A stretch of 64,000 nt of DNA, from assembly GCA_013397455.1 (NCBI GenBank), contig VYZB01000015.1, positions 1,528,586-1,592,585 on the forward strand, written 5' to 3'. This DNA is from Crotophaga sulcirostris (Eukaryota; Chordata; Aves; Cuculiformes; Crotophagidae). The translations under genes were made by a program, and so were the position numbers. The notes below the pieces were generated by a model, which was not told the DNA's origin, did no database searches, and saw only the letters and a list, made by a program, of their open reading frames with translations. This document shows, one piece after another, positions 10,386-23,723 of the stretch. Position 1 is the first letter of the stretch, and each line of letters begins with the position of its first letter.

Positions 10386-13300
10386 ATCAGTGCCTCCTTT
10401 TCTTCCTCCTGGTGTGCAACAGGAGCAAGAAGGAAGACCTTTAGAGAGCCATTTTTATTCAGTATTAGCAGCACTGTCTTATTCGTGAACAATATGTAAG
10501 CTTTTCTATAAGTGAGACTAATTTTGATCAGACCATAACAGCAGCCAGATCTGAATAGTAGAAGACTGTGCCGGACAGAATACTGTGTAGAAAAGTTCCA
10601 GACTATTATTAAAGTGAAACAGATTTGTGTGGAAAATCCTGGTTAACTCATAAACAATTTATAAACTGAAGCATTTAGCAGAGCTTGATTAAAGGTTTAA
10701 ATCCTCGAAACAGTTTGCCAACAAAATATAGTGTTTCACTGTTCCCAAGACCATGTTTTGGAAAAAAAAATCTACTGTGGGGCCACTCAGAGTTGTAAGA
10801 TTTTAATCAGCTAAAATTAATCTCAGTAACATACACAGATATATCCTTTCTTTTGCCCTTTTTTCTGTCACGTTAAGTAGTTTCTTTTTTTAATCAGCGA
10901 AGTTTTTTACCATGGAAGTAAATGGTTGTAGAGTTGTGATAGCAACTGGATATTCAATGGGAACAAAGAGAAAAAAATAAAAAATACCCTTACTCTAGTC
11001 ACAAGAAAAAAGATTTATACAGGTTATTTTCTAGTAGCTATACCAATTAAATTATGCTTTTACCATGCCCCCTCCACAATAACAGTTCTCAACTAAAACA
11101 TCAGTTGTTCAAATCTAAAGATTCTTTGCCACTTCTCTTATTGGGTTTTCCTCAGCGATAAAGTAGAAAAGGGCTTTACCTCCCTATTGTGGCTTGGTTG
11201 TCAACTTCTGCTTAGAGGGTTATGTCTGCTGTGTTCTCAAGATGCACAGTAACCATCTCCTTGGTTATCAAAACAAAACCTATGCAAGAAGTTGCTGCTT
11301 GTTAGGGAACTGCACTTGAAGATCAATTTAAAATAATCTGAGTTGAAACTTCATTGAAGAAGATGCTATTTAACACTGTCCTCTGCCATACCCACACCCT
11401 CATTTGTTTTGGTGCTGGTGGGCCCATGGGGTGAGTAAAATCAAAGAAATGACGTAGCTGAAAATTTACTGAATAAGTGGAACCAAAAGCCTGCATTACT
11501 ATGCTACTGTATAAGTGCTCCTGTGTCCCAGAGCAGGGGAGGGAGCTCCCAGTCCAGGACAGTTGGCATGATAGCACTTCTCGTTCACCAGGCTTAGAAT
11601 AATTTGCAGTTTTTATTAACCTATAGCCTGAGAAACTCATGTTTTCCTTTATTTGAATGTGTGTGACTGTTTTGAACATTGAAAGAATTACATTGTTCTA
11701 AAAACTTGGAATTTATTATTTTGTATACAAATGTAACTTCCTAAAATATTAGCTTCTCATCCAATCTGTTAGAAGCTTTCAGATCAAAATGTATATTGCA
11801 ATACACTAACACTTTGTATTATGTCCCTGGTTTTTCCAATAATTTATTTGCTTTTCTTAATCAACGTTGAACTGTTTTCAGAGAACTATGATCCGCTATG
11901 ATTTTCAGGTCCTAGTCTTAAATAACGCAACTTTGTGCTTCTTTATTGTTAGGAATAATTTTCCTTTCTGCATTACAGTCATAGGTTTTGAAGAGCATTT
12001 GATAGTGCAACTTCGAATAAACATTTGTGAAAACACAGGTACAAAGTGGGTGTTCTCTATTTATTTACTAAGTATCTTTTAAACAAGAGATTTAGTGTAG
12101 TTTTCTAGGTCTAGGTTTCTTTTACAAAATCTGTTAATTTTTCCCTATTATATGCTATACATTTTTGTGTGTGTAACTTCAATTTTATTATATTTTTTAT
12201 TAGTTAGATTGTGTGGAATTTATTAATTGCAGTTCTCAGTAACACTTTAAGAGTCAAGCTTTCATCTTCCCTTGCTTTTTGAGCACTGATGCCAAGGCAT
12301 GTAATATACTCATGGAAATCTCCAATGAGAACAGGAGTTGGTACAAGGTGGACGAAGGGAGTGCACCACCAGAAGTGAGGTAAAGAAGTAGAAATGTGGT
12401 ACGAGTAGACTCTTCCCCTTTGGAAGCTATGAGCCATCGGACTGGGACACTCCATCTCATGAACTGCACTCTGAGACGTCTTCTCTGCTCTGTAGAAATC
12501 ACCCCTCTGACTATGTACAGCCGTGCATATAATTCTAGATATTCTGCATTGACCTTCCTGTCTTTTGTCATTTAATGGGCTTCTGGCAATTTTTCTTATA
12601 CTGATGCGCTTGAAAATGCTTTTATTATAACTTTTCTTCGTTTGGAAACCTGATTCTCAAATCTACTTCTGGTTTGCCCTATTATGATTTTAAATTTAAG
12701 TTGTCTGTATGGCAAGTCATTTATACTACTCTATGGAAAGACTCACTTTTATATTTCTCAAAGTCTTTTCACCTCTGTTGTTTAACCATGCTGACTATTT
12801 TTCAGTGATTCTTTTAAAATATTTTTGTGTATAGCACGACACTAATATTTCCAGTAACTGGAGACTCGGACCGGTCTCATCCTCACTTGCATTTTAATCA
12901 ACAGAAAATTTCCATGAAAAAAAGGTAGCGTCATCTTACTAGGGAACAAAAACTAAAAATAACAAAATTTGCTGATCATGAGATACAAAAATGGTTAATT
13001 AATCAAATTTAACTATTAATTTTTTATTTAAGGGGTTTTTTTTATTTGCTCCTTCCTAGAAAGTCACAACAACCTTAATACATTCATACCTACAAGACTC
13101 AATTTTTCTTTTTCTCTGTATCCGCTTCTCTGCTTTGGAAGAAACTACAAAAAACCTGTCTAAAACCACAAAGTCACTTAAAGAATTTATAAAATTGCAA
13201 ATAGCATTTGAGAACATAAACAGTTTGGTATTAAAGAAAATGTGGCTACAACCTTGAAGGAAATTTTTTAGAGAAATTCAGGAGATAATATTGCAACAAT

Positions 13301-14817
13301 ATTTCTTGAGATCTAAGTAGTAACTTTTCTAGGTACCTATTTGGAATCCCAGACCAACCATTTTCTGAGGATGGAAACTGCATGAGTTGCTCTTTCTCCC
13401 CAGCTGTTGAGTATTTTTTTCTGAGTGTAGTCTGAGTTCTAGTTGGGACCACACACATGATTGCAAAGAGGTCAGCATGAAGGAGCTTGTGATATTTCCA
13501 GGGTGGAAGTGCCAGACGTTCATAAAGAAACATAAAAACAAATAACTCAGTTTTGCAGATTAGCAATAAAAATATTTCTTTTTCTTTTCATAAAAACTCA
13601 AGCTCCTCAGTGCTTTGTTGGAACCCATGCTTTGTTATATCTGAGATTTTCACAACTTTTAACATCTTCTCAAATTTAAAAGTAGGTCATATATTTCGGC
13701 ATATGTAATGTTAAAATATGTGCCAAATATTTGCAAAATGAGTCATAGTAACATTAAAGAGACTACATTCAAAAATGTGATCTTGGCACCATTCTGTCCG
13801 AATGATGTCTGCTCCTGAAAGAATAACCTCCATATATACCCCAGTTTCCTACTGACAACCCCATATCCACAGGGCTATGGATTCTATAGATTAGCCTTTT
13901 TTCTCTGCTTGTATGGCAAGTCTAGAGGCTAGACTGTTTAACGAAGAAATAAATTAAAGGTAGTTACAAGAAAAGTCTAAAATATTTTTTTTCATTTGAA
14001 CTTGCAGCTTGAAACAGATGAATATCCAAGCTTTTCTCAGCTTCTATGATAATATTCAGTCTCAGACATCATGAAATAGTCAAGAGCTATTATCTCACTT
14101 AACAGATACTTGGGAGAGTAGATAATTGCAAATCCCTTTCCCAACAGTCAGAAACACAGCTATCAGAAGGTCTGGATTGAGGAAGGTGATGATGTTTTTA
14201 AGTGAGACTTAGAATTTAAGAACCTACAACTGAGCTCTTGAAAGTTCCTGCTTAATCTTTGGAGGTGCCCAGACTCTATCAGCACCTCATTTTTCAATGC
14301 TGAATTTCCTCAGATGCCTGAGTTTTAGGTCTGCAAAAGCTTAAAAGTAAATCACTGTTGACATGACTGACAACGGCTCAGCTTCTGTCTCATATTTGAG
14401 TCTCATCAACAGCAGCAAGCTTGGTTCCTTCATTCATTTCCACTGTGTAGCTCAACTTGAAAAGTATTCTCAGTAAACTTGCCAGCATGAAAGAGGAAAT
14501 GCAGGAGAGACGTTAGGCTTGTAGCTGAACAAGAAACCATTTATGAGACCCTGAACCAATTCTGGATCTGGGCCTGCACAGTCTACCATCAGTATGGCAG
14601 GATCTGTGATAAAGCAAGAAGTTGAGCTCTATTTTCTTCTCCTGGGAAAGTTCTTTAATCACAGCCTATAGGCTCATCTTTCTGTCTAGTGAAAGCCTGT
14701 AGAGAACTCAGAAGAAATATTGCATCTATTACTTGGTACTGAACTGGAAGAACCAAGTGAAAGCATCTACAAAGAATAACAGAATTAGGCAGAAAGCTCA
14801 AAAATATAGTAGAGAAT
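10386..14817. other. Unique AT-rich non-coding DNA
   Basis: No recognised gene or transposon. Points of note are a CpG-bearing stretch at 12250-12571 with overlapping minus-strand open frames of 105 and 83 codons that resemble nothing I know, and an imperfect hairpin at 13691-13730. Confidence 0.5.
13691..13730. repeat. Imperfect inverted repeat (15-bp stem, 9-base loop)
   Basis: ATATTT pairs with AAATAT. After a one-base bulge (13697), nine further pairs follow, including two G-T pairs, leaving a nine-base loop at 13707-13715. It is AT-rich, so chance is a real possibility. Confidence 0.4.
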
Positions 14818-14897
14818 TTTATGAAACAAGGAAAATTCAGATTAGATATTAGGAAAAACTTCATGGTAGAAATGATGAGACTGTGGAAGTCCCTGTA
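14818..14897 (+). mobile_element. Decayed CR1 fragment
   Basis: The stretch around TTCAGATTAGATATTAGGAA matches the CR1 ORF2 segment that encodes the RLDIRKKFF block, then continues with a degraded equivalent of the following R-V-W region. Flanks on both sides have lost readable similarity. Probably an old insertion of which only the best-preserved portion can be read. Confidence 0.55.
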
Positions 14898-17800
14898 AGA
14901 TATTTCTATGTTTTTGGGAATGACAAGGATATGGTAAATCCTGAACTGAATATCTAAACTTGAGCTATAAATTTATGTATTGAATAAGCCTACAAGAATA
15001 TTTCTATTTATATGAAGATGTTTAAGACCACACAAACATCCTAAAGAGTTTTACTGAAGTCAGAAAGGCTGCATCTAAACAAACGTGACATTATATGGTT
15101 CCAGGATACTGAGACATCTTAACAGAGACTTGAGTAATGCTCACATTACCGTATTGAACTGACAAAAGACAGACTATGAAATCCTAACAATCAGACTGGC
15201 AGCTTCATATGCAGTCCTGTATTTGGAGGGGGGAATGCAATAACACACCAAGCTTTTGGTGTGATAAGGAGGTTTTGTTGAGGAGCCCTGCAATGCTGTA
15301 CCTGTGCAGAGAAAGGCCTCCTGAGGAGAGACATCTGAAGAATGAATAGAGAACACAGCAGATTCTAAGGCTTCTCTGTCTCTCCACCACAGAGCCAAAA
15401 GAAGCCCTCAGGTAAATTCAGTAGCAGGATAAGAACAAAAATTTTTTTTTAAAAAAATGAAGTTTATTCCAGGGAAGCTGTTTCTAGTCACCCCACAGCA
15501 GATTCAGTCCCTACATTTTTGAGTGATCTACTCTGTTCTTGCTTTGCACCGTACACCTCTAGCAAAGAGCAGCCTCATTTTAAAACAGTCACAGCTGAGG
15601 TGTCGGGGAGGTGAGGTGAACCCAACCTGTGACTGTGGCTGCCCAGAGAGAGTAAGAGGACACAAACCTCTCCCTCTGCCAGTGTTTCCACAGGCATCTC
15701 AGGGAAGGAAGTTCTCCCTGGTCTTGCCATGTGGGAAGACTGGTGTGTGGTCCAGTGGCCAGCTGCTGGCTTTCCCACAATTACTCCCCTTCGTGCCCCT
15801 TGCCCTTCAAACACTGAATGAAACAGAGGTGGAAAAACATGGGGAGAGAAATGTCAGGTATTCCTCACCAACCCAGCAAAGAGCCATACCAAAAGCCTCC
15901 TGGTTTCTTTCGAACATTTGCTAGAGTGTATCCTGTGTCTTCACCCAGGCACATATGTATATAGACTCTGAGAACCAACCAGAAAAAACTACTTCAAAAA
16001 TTAAAAATACCTTTTTAATGATCTCTTCCTGTTCATGTAGAAACTGTGGAAATATCACAGCCTCTGTACCCACACCTATAAAGGATTTAAAAAGCTTAGA
16101 CCCAGTCTGTGTGTAAAGTGCTGCTGTTGCGGAACCGGAAAAGATACGGTGTTTTGTTTCCTGCTGTTATGAAGCTGTAGTGCTGAGCTGTCATACTGAT
16201 AAAAAGATTCTTCACCTCTTACAGCAAATTTCTCAAGTGCCTCTGCCCAGTTCTCCCCCGGTGAACTCCAGCTCCCTTTCCAGTGAATTTCCCCAACTGC
16301 AGTTAACATTTCCAGTGATGTAAATCTCAAATAGCATATTTCCCTCATAAACCTGAGCTAAGTTCTGCCCCAAATCAGTTTGGGAAATGCATCTTCATAA
16401 CATCACAATACAAGTAAACAACCAATTACACAAAAAGCATGCCTAAGCTACGTGCTGTAGGCTTCCACTACTTCAGCTAAGACTAGGCAAGCAGAGATGT
16501 GCTGTCATTCCTGACCAAAAGATTTGCTCAAGGAAGCCCCAGCAAAGACACAGTTGCATAAGGAAAACTCCATTTTTACAAGGACAGCTACTTAACTAGG
16601 GGAATGGTGTGAATTAATAAACTCAAAGTTTGTCTGCAAACCAGAGGTGCTTTACCTGTAAAGAAAATATGAATCCTCTACTGCTGAAACACTTCTAGGG
16701 AAAGCATGTGTTAGGAGGTTCAGCCGTACTGACATACTTAGAGGAGTACAGCTCTGTATTTCCTGTGTGCAGGTGCTCAAAGACGTCATGTCTATGCCTA
16801 TGTGTTCCAAAGTCACCAAGCCATGGATCTTCAAAAGCGCTTCAGCACACCTTCTTTAGGTACCTCTGTGAAGGTAGCAGGAACACCTTCTAAATGATGA
16901 GTCATCTGCCACTGAAACTGGTGGGTGCCTACTGCCTGGTGGGGGTCAGTATGTGCAGACCCAACTAAAGCACAGCAATGTTGCTTCTTGTCATAAATTA
17001 CTTAGACCCCAACATTGGATCTGATCTGCATTTCTTTTTGCAGCAGTGTGGGGTCCCATCAAGTGTGCTGGCACAGGTGCTTGGATGGTCATGTACTGAA
17101 CTGAATCGGGAAAGTTAAAAATTAATCTTTTCAGAAATCTTCTCTATTTTTTCTCTTTAGTTTTCTTTTTCTTAGATTAATTTTTACCAGAAACTGTCTA
17201 AGTGTTTGTGTCCTTGTTTAGAAAATGCTTATTTATGTTGTAGCTGGTGCCTCTATTTGTATTCCTGTGATGTACAAGTACATCCCACATTTTCATAATT
17301 TTTAATTCATTTTGAGGAAATTGAATGTTGTTTATAGTAGAAAGAAACAGTGGCAGAATCTATCTTCCTTTGTATTTTTCTACATCTGCATCCATATTTC
17401 TAATATATATATTAGACAAAGACAAAGGTATTTTGCACTTCCAAAGCATTTAATTAATATAAACAGACAGTCTATATCTCATTGTTGTGTATGTGAACAT
17501 CTGGGTTTGTCCCCGAATTTGGAGTTATATTTTGTACTTGTCCTTCTACTACATTCACTTCACTCTTACAGATCCTGGAAACTCACACTCCAGATTATTA
17601 TCAATACGCAGTTCATCTCTAGTTGTATTGCTTAGAGGTGCAGAGTCCTTATACTTTTTGTTTACACAAGAAAATTCATCATTTATTATACAGTAGCGTA
17701 ATCACTACCGCCTGTTATTTTGCTTATCAGTAGATGTGAGCTTTCAGTGTAGACAAAGACACATATTGAATTCTGTTTCTGCTAGGCTAGTCTAAATCTT

Positions 17801-18835
17801 GCTTAGGTTGAGATTTTAAGCAAGATCAATGCAATAATATTCAGTATGCAGTGTCCTCTTCGTGAGCAGTAATTTAACTATTGTGACTTTAGAGAATTGC
17901 TTGAAATTTGTTATAGAGATGTAGTCAAGGAGTTAAATATTTTGTGTTACCCTTTCATTTTGAACATTATGCCACTGGTTTAGTTTGGTTGCATAAATAG
18001 CTACACTGAATAATATTTTTTAATTCAACAGAATTTGTAATATTTTCCTTTTGTAATGAAGAAAAATGTCAGTGACTGGCTTTGTCAGTAGGAGTTCAAT
18101 TGCAATATCTTGTCTTTCTGGAAGAAATGGATCATTTCACTCTGATTTTAGAACAGGCTGTCACTGAAAAACCTTATCTCAGCTGTTCTTATCTTTATTT
18201 GCTTTAACCACAGAATATAGAAAAGACCTCACTAACTTCAGTTTTGAGGCTTTCCACTCCTTGCTATGAAGCCAGACACTTAGATTTACATGACTAAGTA
18301 CATCAGGACAAACCTCCCACACATCAGTATTGCCTCCACTTTTGTGTCCATGGCACAAAAGTTGGAATTTCATGCATGGTGTATGGCAAGTTTTTTTCAA
18401 ATGTAGCAAAGAACACAAACTGAGTGATTCTTGTCACAGTAGACAGTATTTTGGAGGAAAAAATAAGAAAGGCTTGAGGTATATTTACAACATTTCTTAT
18501 TCCTGTGGCTAGAGGAGTTTACATCTATTGATTTATGCCTTGATAACTCAATTACTGAACCTTCTAAAAAACAAATTTCCCTAAAATCTCCATCCTGCGA
18601 TTATCTTCTGTAACTCAGAAGGCTAAGATATCCATGTTAACATAGAAATGTTTCTGACCTGAGACATGTATGTTTCACAACAAAAGGAAATTTACATTTT
18701 AGTTTCTTACAGCTGTTCTCTGCCGCTTCCTGAGACCTTATTTAAAAAGTTTTACAACTTGATCTGATTTATATGTGCTTGAGTCCGAATTAACAACTGT
18801 TTTAATATAATGTGACATTTAATACATTTGAGAGG
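14898..18835. other. Unique AT-rich non-coding DNA
   Basis: No gene or transposon recognised. A somewhat GC-richer patch at 15570-15900 carries overlapping open frames on both strands with no family resemblance. A perfect 16-bp AT palindrome lies at 17400-17415 and a 10-bp stem hairpin at 17796-17826. A pyrimidine tract plus AG ends near 17041, before a short open stretch, but no exon can be supported. Confidence 0.5.
17796..17826. repeat. Perfect 10-bp inverted repeat
   Basis: ATCTTGCTTA at 17796-17805 is answered by its reverse complement at 17817-17826 across an 11-base loop. Small but exact; function unknown. Confidence 0.5.
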
Positions 18836-19125
18836 CTTTTTACCAAGACTTGTAGTGACAAGACAAGGAGTAACAGTTTTAAGCTGAAAGAGGGTAGATT
18901 TAGATTGGACATAAAAAAGAACTTTTTTATGATGAGGGTAGGGAGACACTTGAACAGGATGCCCAGTGAAACTGTGTATGTCCCATCATTGGAAGTGTTC
19001 AAGGTCAGGTTGGATGGAGCTTTGAGCAACCTGATCTACTGGAAGATATCCCTGCCATGGCAGGGGGGATGGACTAGCTGGTTTTTAAAGTCAATTCCAA
19101 GCCAAACCATTCTGTGACTTTATGA
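18836..19125 (+). mobile_element. CR1 LINE, 3' end fragment
   Basis: The order of CR1 ORF2 C-terminal blocks is readable: a CSDKTRSNSFKLKEGRFRLDI stretch at about 18850-18912, then a degraded KKNFFMMRVGRHLNRMP part, then PSLEVFKVRLDGALSNL (about 18987-19038). The CR1 3' UTR follows, with a CCTGCCATGGCAG motif and a GTGACTTTATGA end. It belongs to the same broad type as the copies at 27291 and 46871, in the opposite orientation. It lacks a clear tandem tail and carries many substitutions. Confidence 0.9.
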
Positions 19126-20224
19126 ATATATTTAACAAGGTGGACTTTTATATAGGAAAAAAGGTCAGTATAACATGTGCAATTGCCTGGGATTCATTTT
19201 TTTCATCCATATCAGTAACAGAATAATGTTATAGATGAAGCAGATAACTTACAGATACTAATGTTTGCTGAAAAAGATAAATTTCATAGCCTGGTGAAAT
19301 CTATTATTCAAACAGTATATTTTTGTTCTGTATGGTTAACTGCACTTTTTTTCCTCTCTGTCTTAGCTCTGGCTTTTACTTTTGCTTTTGCTCTGTGTTT
19401 TACTTTGAGCTTTAGATTTAAGCAGTAGTGAAAGTTAGGCAGAAGTGAATATATTCCACAGGTTTTGAGTTTAAATATGCCTCATAATGAAGATTTGTAT
19501 TAAAATAATTCATAGTTATCAGTCTCTTGACAAATAAATTTTGGTAAAGATTCACTCAGAACTTTGAGCAAGGCATATAAAACAGTTTGAAGTTTTATTT
19601 TAAAAGCTTGATTTATTTTATTGAAAGAAATATTTTTCAGAACCTATAAACTCTGGGGATCTAATCAAGAGATTTCACGATCCTAGCAATGGGAAAAGCA
19701 GTTTCCAAAATGTTTCTGCTTAGAAGGATATTGTAAAGTTTTTTATTATATCTTCCTCTGGAAAAGAATAAGCTGAGTTCAGTCCAGGTTAAGACATGGA
19801 CTGAATTTTTTTTCCTGTTTACCCAGATGTGACCTGTCTGGTGTCAAAGATCCATAAATGAGAGCAGAGTTTGGTCTGTGCTTTGTGATATCCTTCATGA
19901 CTGGATTTTTTTCATTCACACATGTTTACAGGACTTGGAGAAATGGCATAGATTCCTGAACCTCAGCTAGAAGCTTCTGTACAAATTCTAGCTTAAGTTT
20001 AAGTTACACCTTTCTTAGATTTGTTAAAGCATAGTGTAATTTGTTTTGACTCAAGAAGTAGGCTAGAACTAGATCCCATCAGTACAGCTGAGGGAAATTC
20101 CCTTTGCAAAATTATCTATTTGTTAGGGGAAAAAAGAAACGTTTTGAGGGAGTAGAAATTATTCTGAATTTGTGGAAAATTGAGTGTTTCAGTCAATATG
20201 GAAATGACTAAATATTTTCAAAGC

Positions 20225-20246
20225 AATATTTTTTTAAAAAAATATT
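20225..20246. repeat. Perfect 22-bp AT palindrome
   Basis: The 11 bases AATATTTTTTT are followed immediately by their exact reverse complement, with no spacer. All-AT composition makes this a likely slippage or chance product, though it could extrude as a cruciform. Confidence 0.6.
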
Positions 20247-23200
20247 TCTTCAACACTTCAGAAATATTTTGGTTTGGAGAAGCTATGAAAAAGAAGGAAT
20301 TAGACTCACAAAACTACTGATGGTTCCATAGCAGAAAGTTCAGCAATTAGAATAATCACCTAGAAGGTGGGAGATCAACCTTTAGATTCATCTGAAACAG
20401 AGGCCTGATCCAGAGCATGAATTTAAAACAATGTTTGTTATCTCTCCTGGGTGTTTTAAACAGTTGGCAAATGCAGTAGTTGATGTAGAGTAGGACAGCA
20501 CTAACAGAAAGCAAATGAGCTTAGAATACCATCTCTCAGAATACCGGTAGGGGGAATGGCTTGAGGTTTTATTTTTAAAGTTCTTAATGAATGTAAAGAC
20601 AGAACCTTACGTACTGATTAAGTATTCCAACTAGTCCTTCTGACACAGGTTTGACTGAGGAGGCCAAAAGGTCAGGCTACCAGGGTTCATTCTTCCATCA
20701 CCGTCTCACTTTCCATCTCTATGCAGCTCCTTTGCAGCTGCCAAATACAAACTCCTCAGTGGCATGTGGTACCCCAGCTTCTCACTTGCTTCTCTACTGT
20801 TGATCACAACCTGAATTACAAAAGGCAACAAGAGTGTAGGTGTGTCAGGGTGTATTCCTGCTTTTTGGTTATTGATGTGAGCATATCTGTATCATGCATC
20901 TTGGCATAAGGATGCAGCACCAACACATAATCCAGTGCAGAGGCACCACCCATGCTGTGCAGCGAGGAAGGAAAGAAACTTCTTTCCTGCATCTCTGTTT
21001 GCTTGGGGGCTGGATGCTCCAAAGGGTTTTTAGGTAAAGTGGGATTTCTCACTTCCTGTAACATCTGAATTTATGGTTTGGATTTCTTTTTTTGAGGGAC
21101 GCTGGTTTTGCATTTAGGTACTTTCACCTAGTTTTGTTTACTGAAAAAAATACACAAACTCACATTTTTCCTAAACAAGGGTCAGATAAAATAAAAGACA
21201 ACTTCTTTCATTTTTAAGACTTCTCCCAATAAATGCTTTGCTCTGTTTTGTTTTGTGTTTTGGCTTTCCTACATGTTCATGATTTTTTTTCATTTCTGAC
21301 CTTCTCTTCACTTTCTGAACTCATCTGCTCCTACTGCATGCAACTCAAACAGATGCTTCTAAGGCTTAGGACCTTACATTGAAAACTCTATAAAATATGT
21401 TTGCCTTTTAACTGGTCTTGTTGTTTGACTGGTCTTGACATTTGACCTTGGGCAGTAGCATACACTCTTTCTGCAGTCTTGCTTATTTATCCGAGGTATT
21501 TTGATGTTTAGTGAAGATTGACTATCTGATACAAAAATAGTACTCCTTTCTGTGTTTCTGTACTATGTCTTTCTACCTACTGTTCTGTATCCTCTCCAGT
21601 GTGATGTCCTGACTGTGCAAGATCAGGAGGCAGAGGGAAACACAGAAGCAAGCAGGTATATTTTTGACTCGTTAGACATGTTCCAGTGAGTGAATGGAGT
21701 CATACTGGTAACACACAGGCTTATAATTAATCAAGTCTGTATTGTTCATACTGCCTTCAAGAACCCAAGTAGCAGAAGCCTAAAAACCTTCATTTAACAG
21801 ACATTTCTCATATGTACAAGAAATTAGCAAGGGCTTCAATTGAATCAATAGAGAAATCCCTAAGAATAATTAATTAGTCACTTTAACACATTATTGCTTG
21901 TTGTGGGGTCAACTTTTTTCCCCTTTTCTAATTCATTATGTTTACCCTTTCCTATACAACCCCTATTTTGTTCTGTCTAACTTTCAAATGGAACAATTGA
22001 ATAAAATATGCAGCTACTGGCAGGTTTCATACTTCATTTGCCAAACTAAAACCAAAAAGCTATTATCCAGTACTTTTTTTAAATTAAGCTTGACTTTGAA
22101 TTCTGAATCTCTATCACACTGTTGACTGCAGCTCTGACAAGCCCTGAGTGGTGATCAGGAAATATGGAAGTTCTGTGAATGAAGAAGAAACAGTCTTCTT
22201 TTATTGTATCTTGGTGCCACTTTATTCCAAAACCATCTTTAACAATTCTATTTTAACTCTTCCGTAGTCAGAACCTTCTCAGGAACCTGTGGTAAGAAAT
22301 GTCCAGGTAACACCCTTGTCCTCTGTAAGTTATTTTGATTCCAACCTACCCTATGTGCATTAGCTGAAAAGGGTGAACACCCTGTGGAATCCATTACTAA
22401 ATTTATACATTTCAAGATTATGCATAAAAAAGGGGAGTATAATGTATTTTTTGTTTGGGCTTTAATCTCTAGCCCAGATGTGATAAACAGTCTGTTTAGT
22501 ACTTTTAAGGTGTATTTCAAGATCATGGCTATTGCATGTTTTATAGATTTATAGGATAAAAAAATCACATCCAATATAACATAGCACACTAAAATGTGCC
22601 AGTAAGATATTAACACCAGGTTCATAGTAAAGTTCATACTAATTTTTATTATTTTGGATAAAAAGCATGGAATTTTGCTTATACCACCAAGGTCAATTCA
22701 AAAAGAGCATGCTGTGTGTGTGCCAGCTATGACTGATACACTTACTTTAACATTTCCTCTCCTTACCCTTGAAGATAACGTCTCAGACTCCACACTCTGT
22801 ACTGCACTGCCTTCTGGGTCTTGCTTTTACTATGCAGAAAGACTCAGATGGCTTTCCCAAGAATTACAGAAACTCTCTATGAAGGAGGTAAGGGACAAGG
22901 GCAGTTAGCAATGCATATGCAGCCCTGACCTACCAGCCTGGGGCCAGCACTGATATGGCTTTTTTATTGTGACGCATGAATAGGCAGGGACTTGAAGCCT
23001 CTCTCTGTTTCAGGATATCAGTGTGTAAATGTAGTCTCTGTCTGCATAAACCAGCAGGGCAGTTCACACACCGCCCTGAAAGTGAATACTGGGCTTCTGT
23101 GCTGCCTGAAACACAGATGCATTCTTACATGAGCAAATTCTGCAGTGTCACTTAACACAGGTGATGCCTAGTGCCCATGGAGCACAGCATGGATTCTGCA

Positions 23201-23709
23201 CAGCAGTGCTGGCATAGTGTTTTCCCTGCTGCTCATTCTTTAATTTCTAAAGGCAGGGATAAAAAGGATACTGCCTATACATAACTAGGAAGCATAAGGA
23301 ATTGCAAAGTCATCTTTTGGCTCCTTCGTTTCTGTTGTGACCACAACGTGTAATTTAATGCATGCTTGGGTGTATGCGATGTCTTCTGTAAAGCTGAGCC
23401 CTGTCAGATCTGGAATAACACACCTTTCCCAAACTGCTCCTAGGAAAAGGAAAGTAATACCTATGTGACTCACATGGCAATTTAGATTCCATGAGAACCA
23501 CAAAAAAAAGGTCTTTTAAATAGTTGACAAAATTGTACAAAATAGGCTCTAATTGTTTTTAAAATTTCTTTTTAAAATTGCCCTGCAGTATACTTTCAGC
23601 TTGAGTCCATAATTTGAAGTCATAACCCTGTGGACTCATAAAGTATTGTTAAACAAAACATTATTCTTTACTTGGTGTGTTCTCAGAACAAAGGTATTTT
23701 ACTTACTTG

Positions 23710-23723
23710 CACACACACACACA
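23710..23723. repeat. (CA)7 microsatellite
   Basis: Seven CA units, directly followed by an AGGTGTG sequence. Short and probably stable. Confidence 0.8.

Noticed and set aside
15523..15924. 133-codon plus-strand frame
   Set aside because: Lies in a GC-richer patch with equally long frames on the other strand; no recognisable domain.
20550..20563. CTCF-like site in CCGGTAGGGGGAAT
   Set aside because: Three core mismatches; weaker than the match at 10038.
22248..22637. 129-codon minus-strand frame
   Set aside because: AT-rich, hydrophobic, no motif, no flanking splice or promoter signals that stand out.
22654..22908. 84-codon plus-strand frame ending at a GTAAGG donor-like site as a coding exon
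   Set aside because: Good donor but no convincing acceptor or recognised protein; not enough to call.
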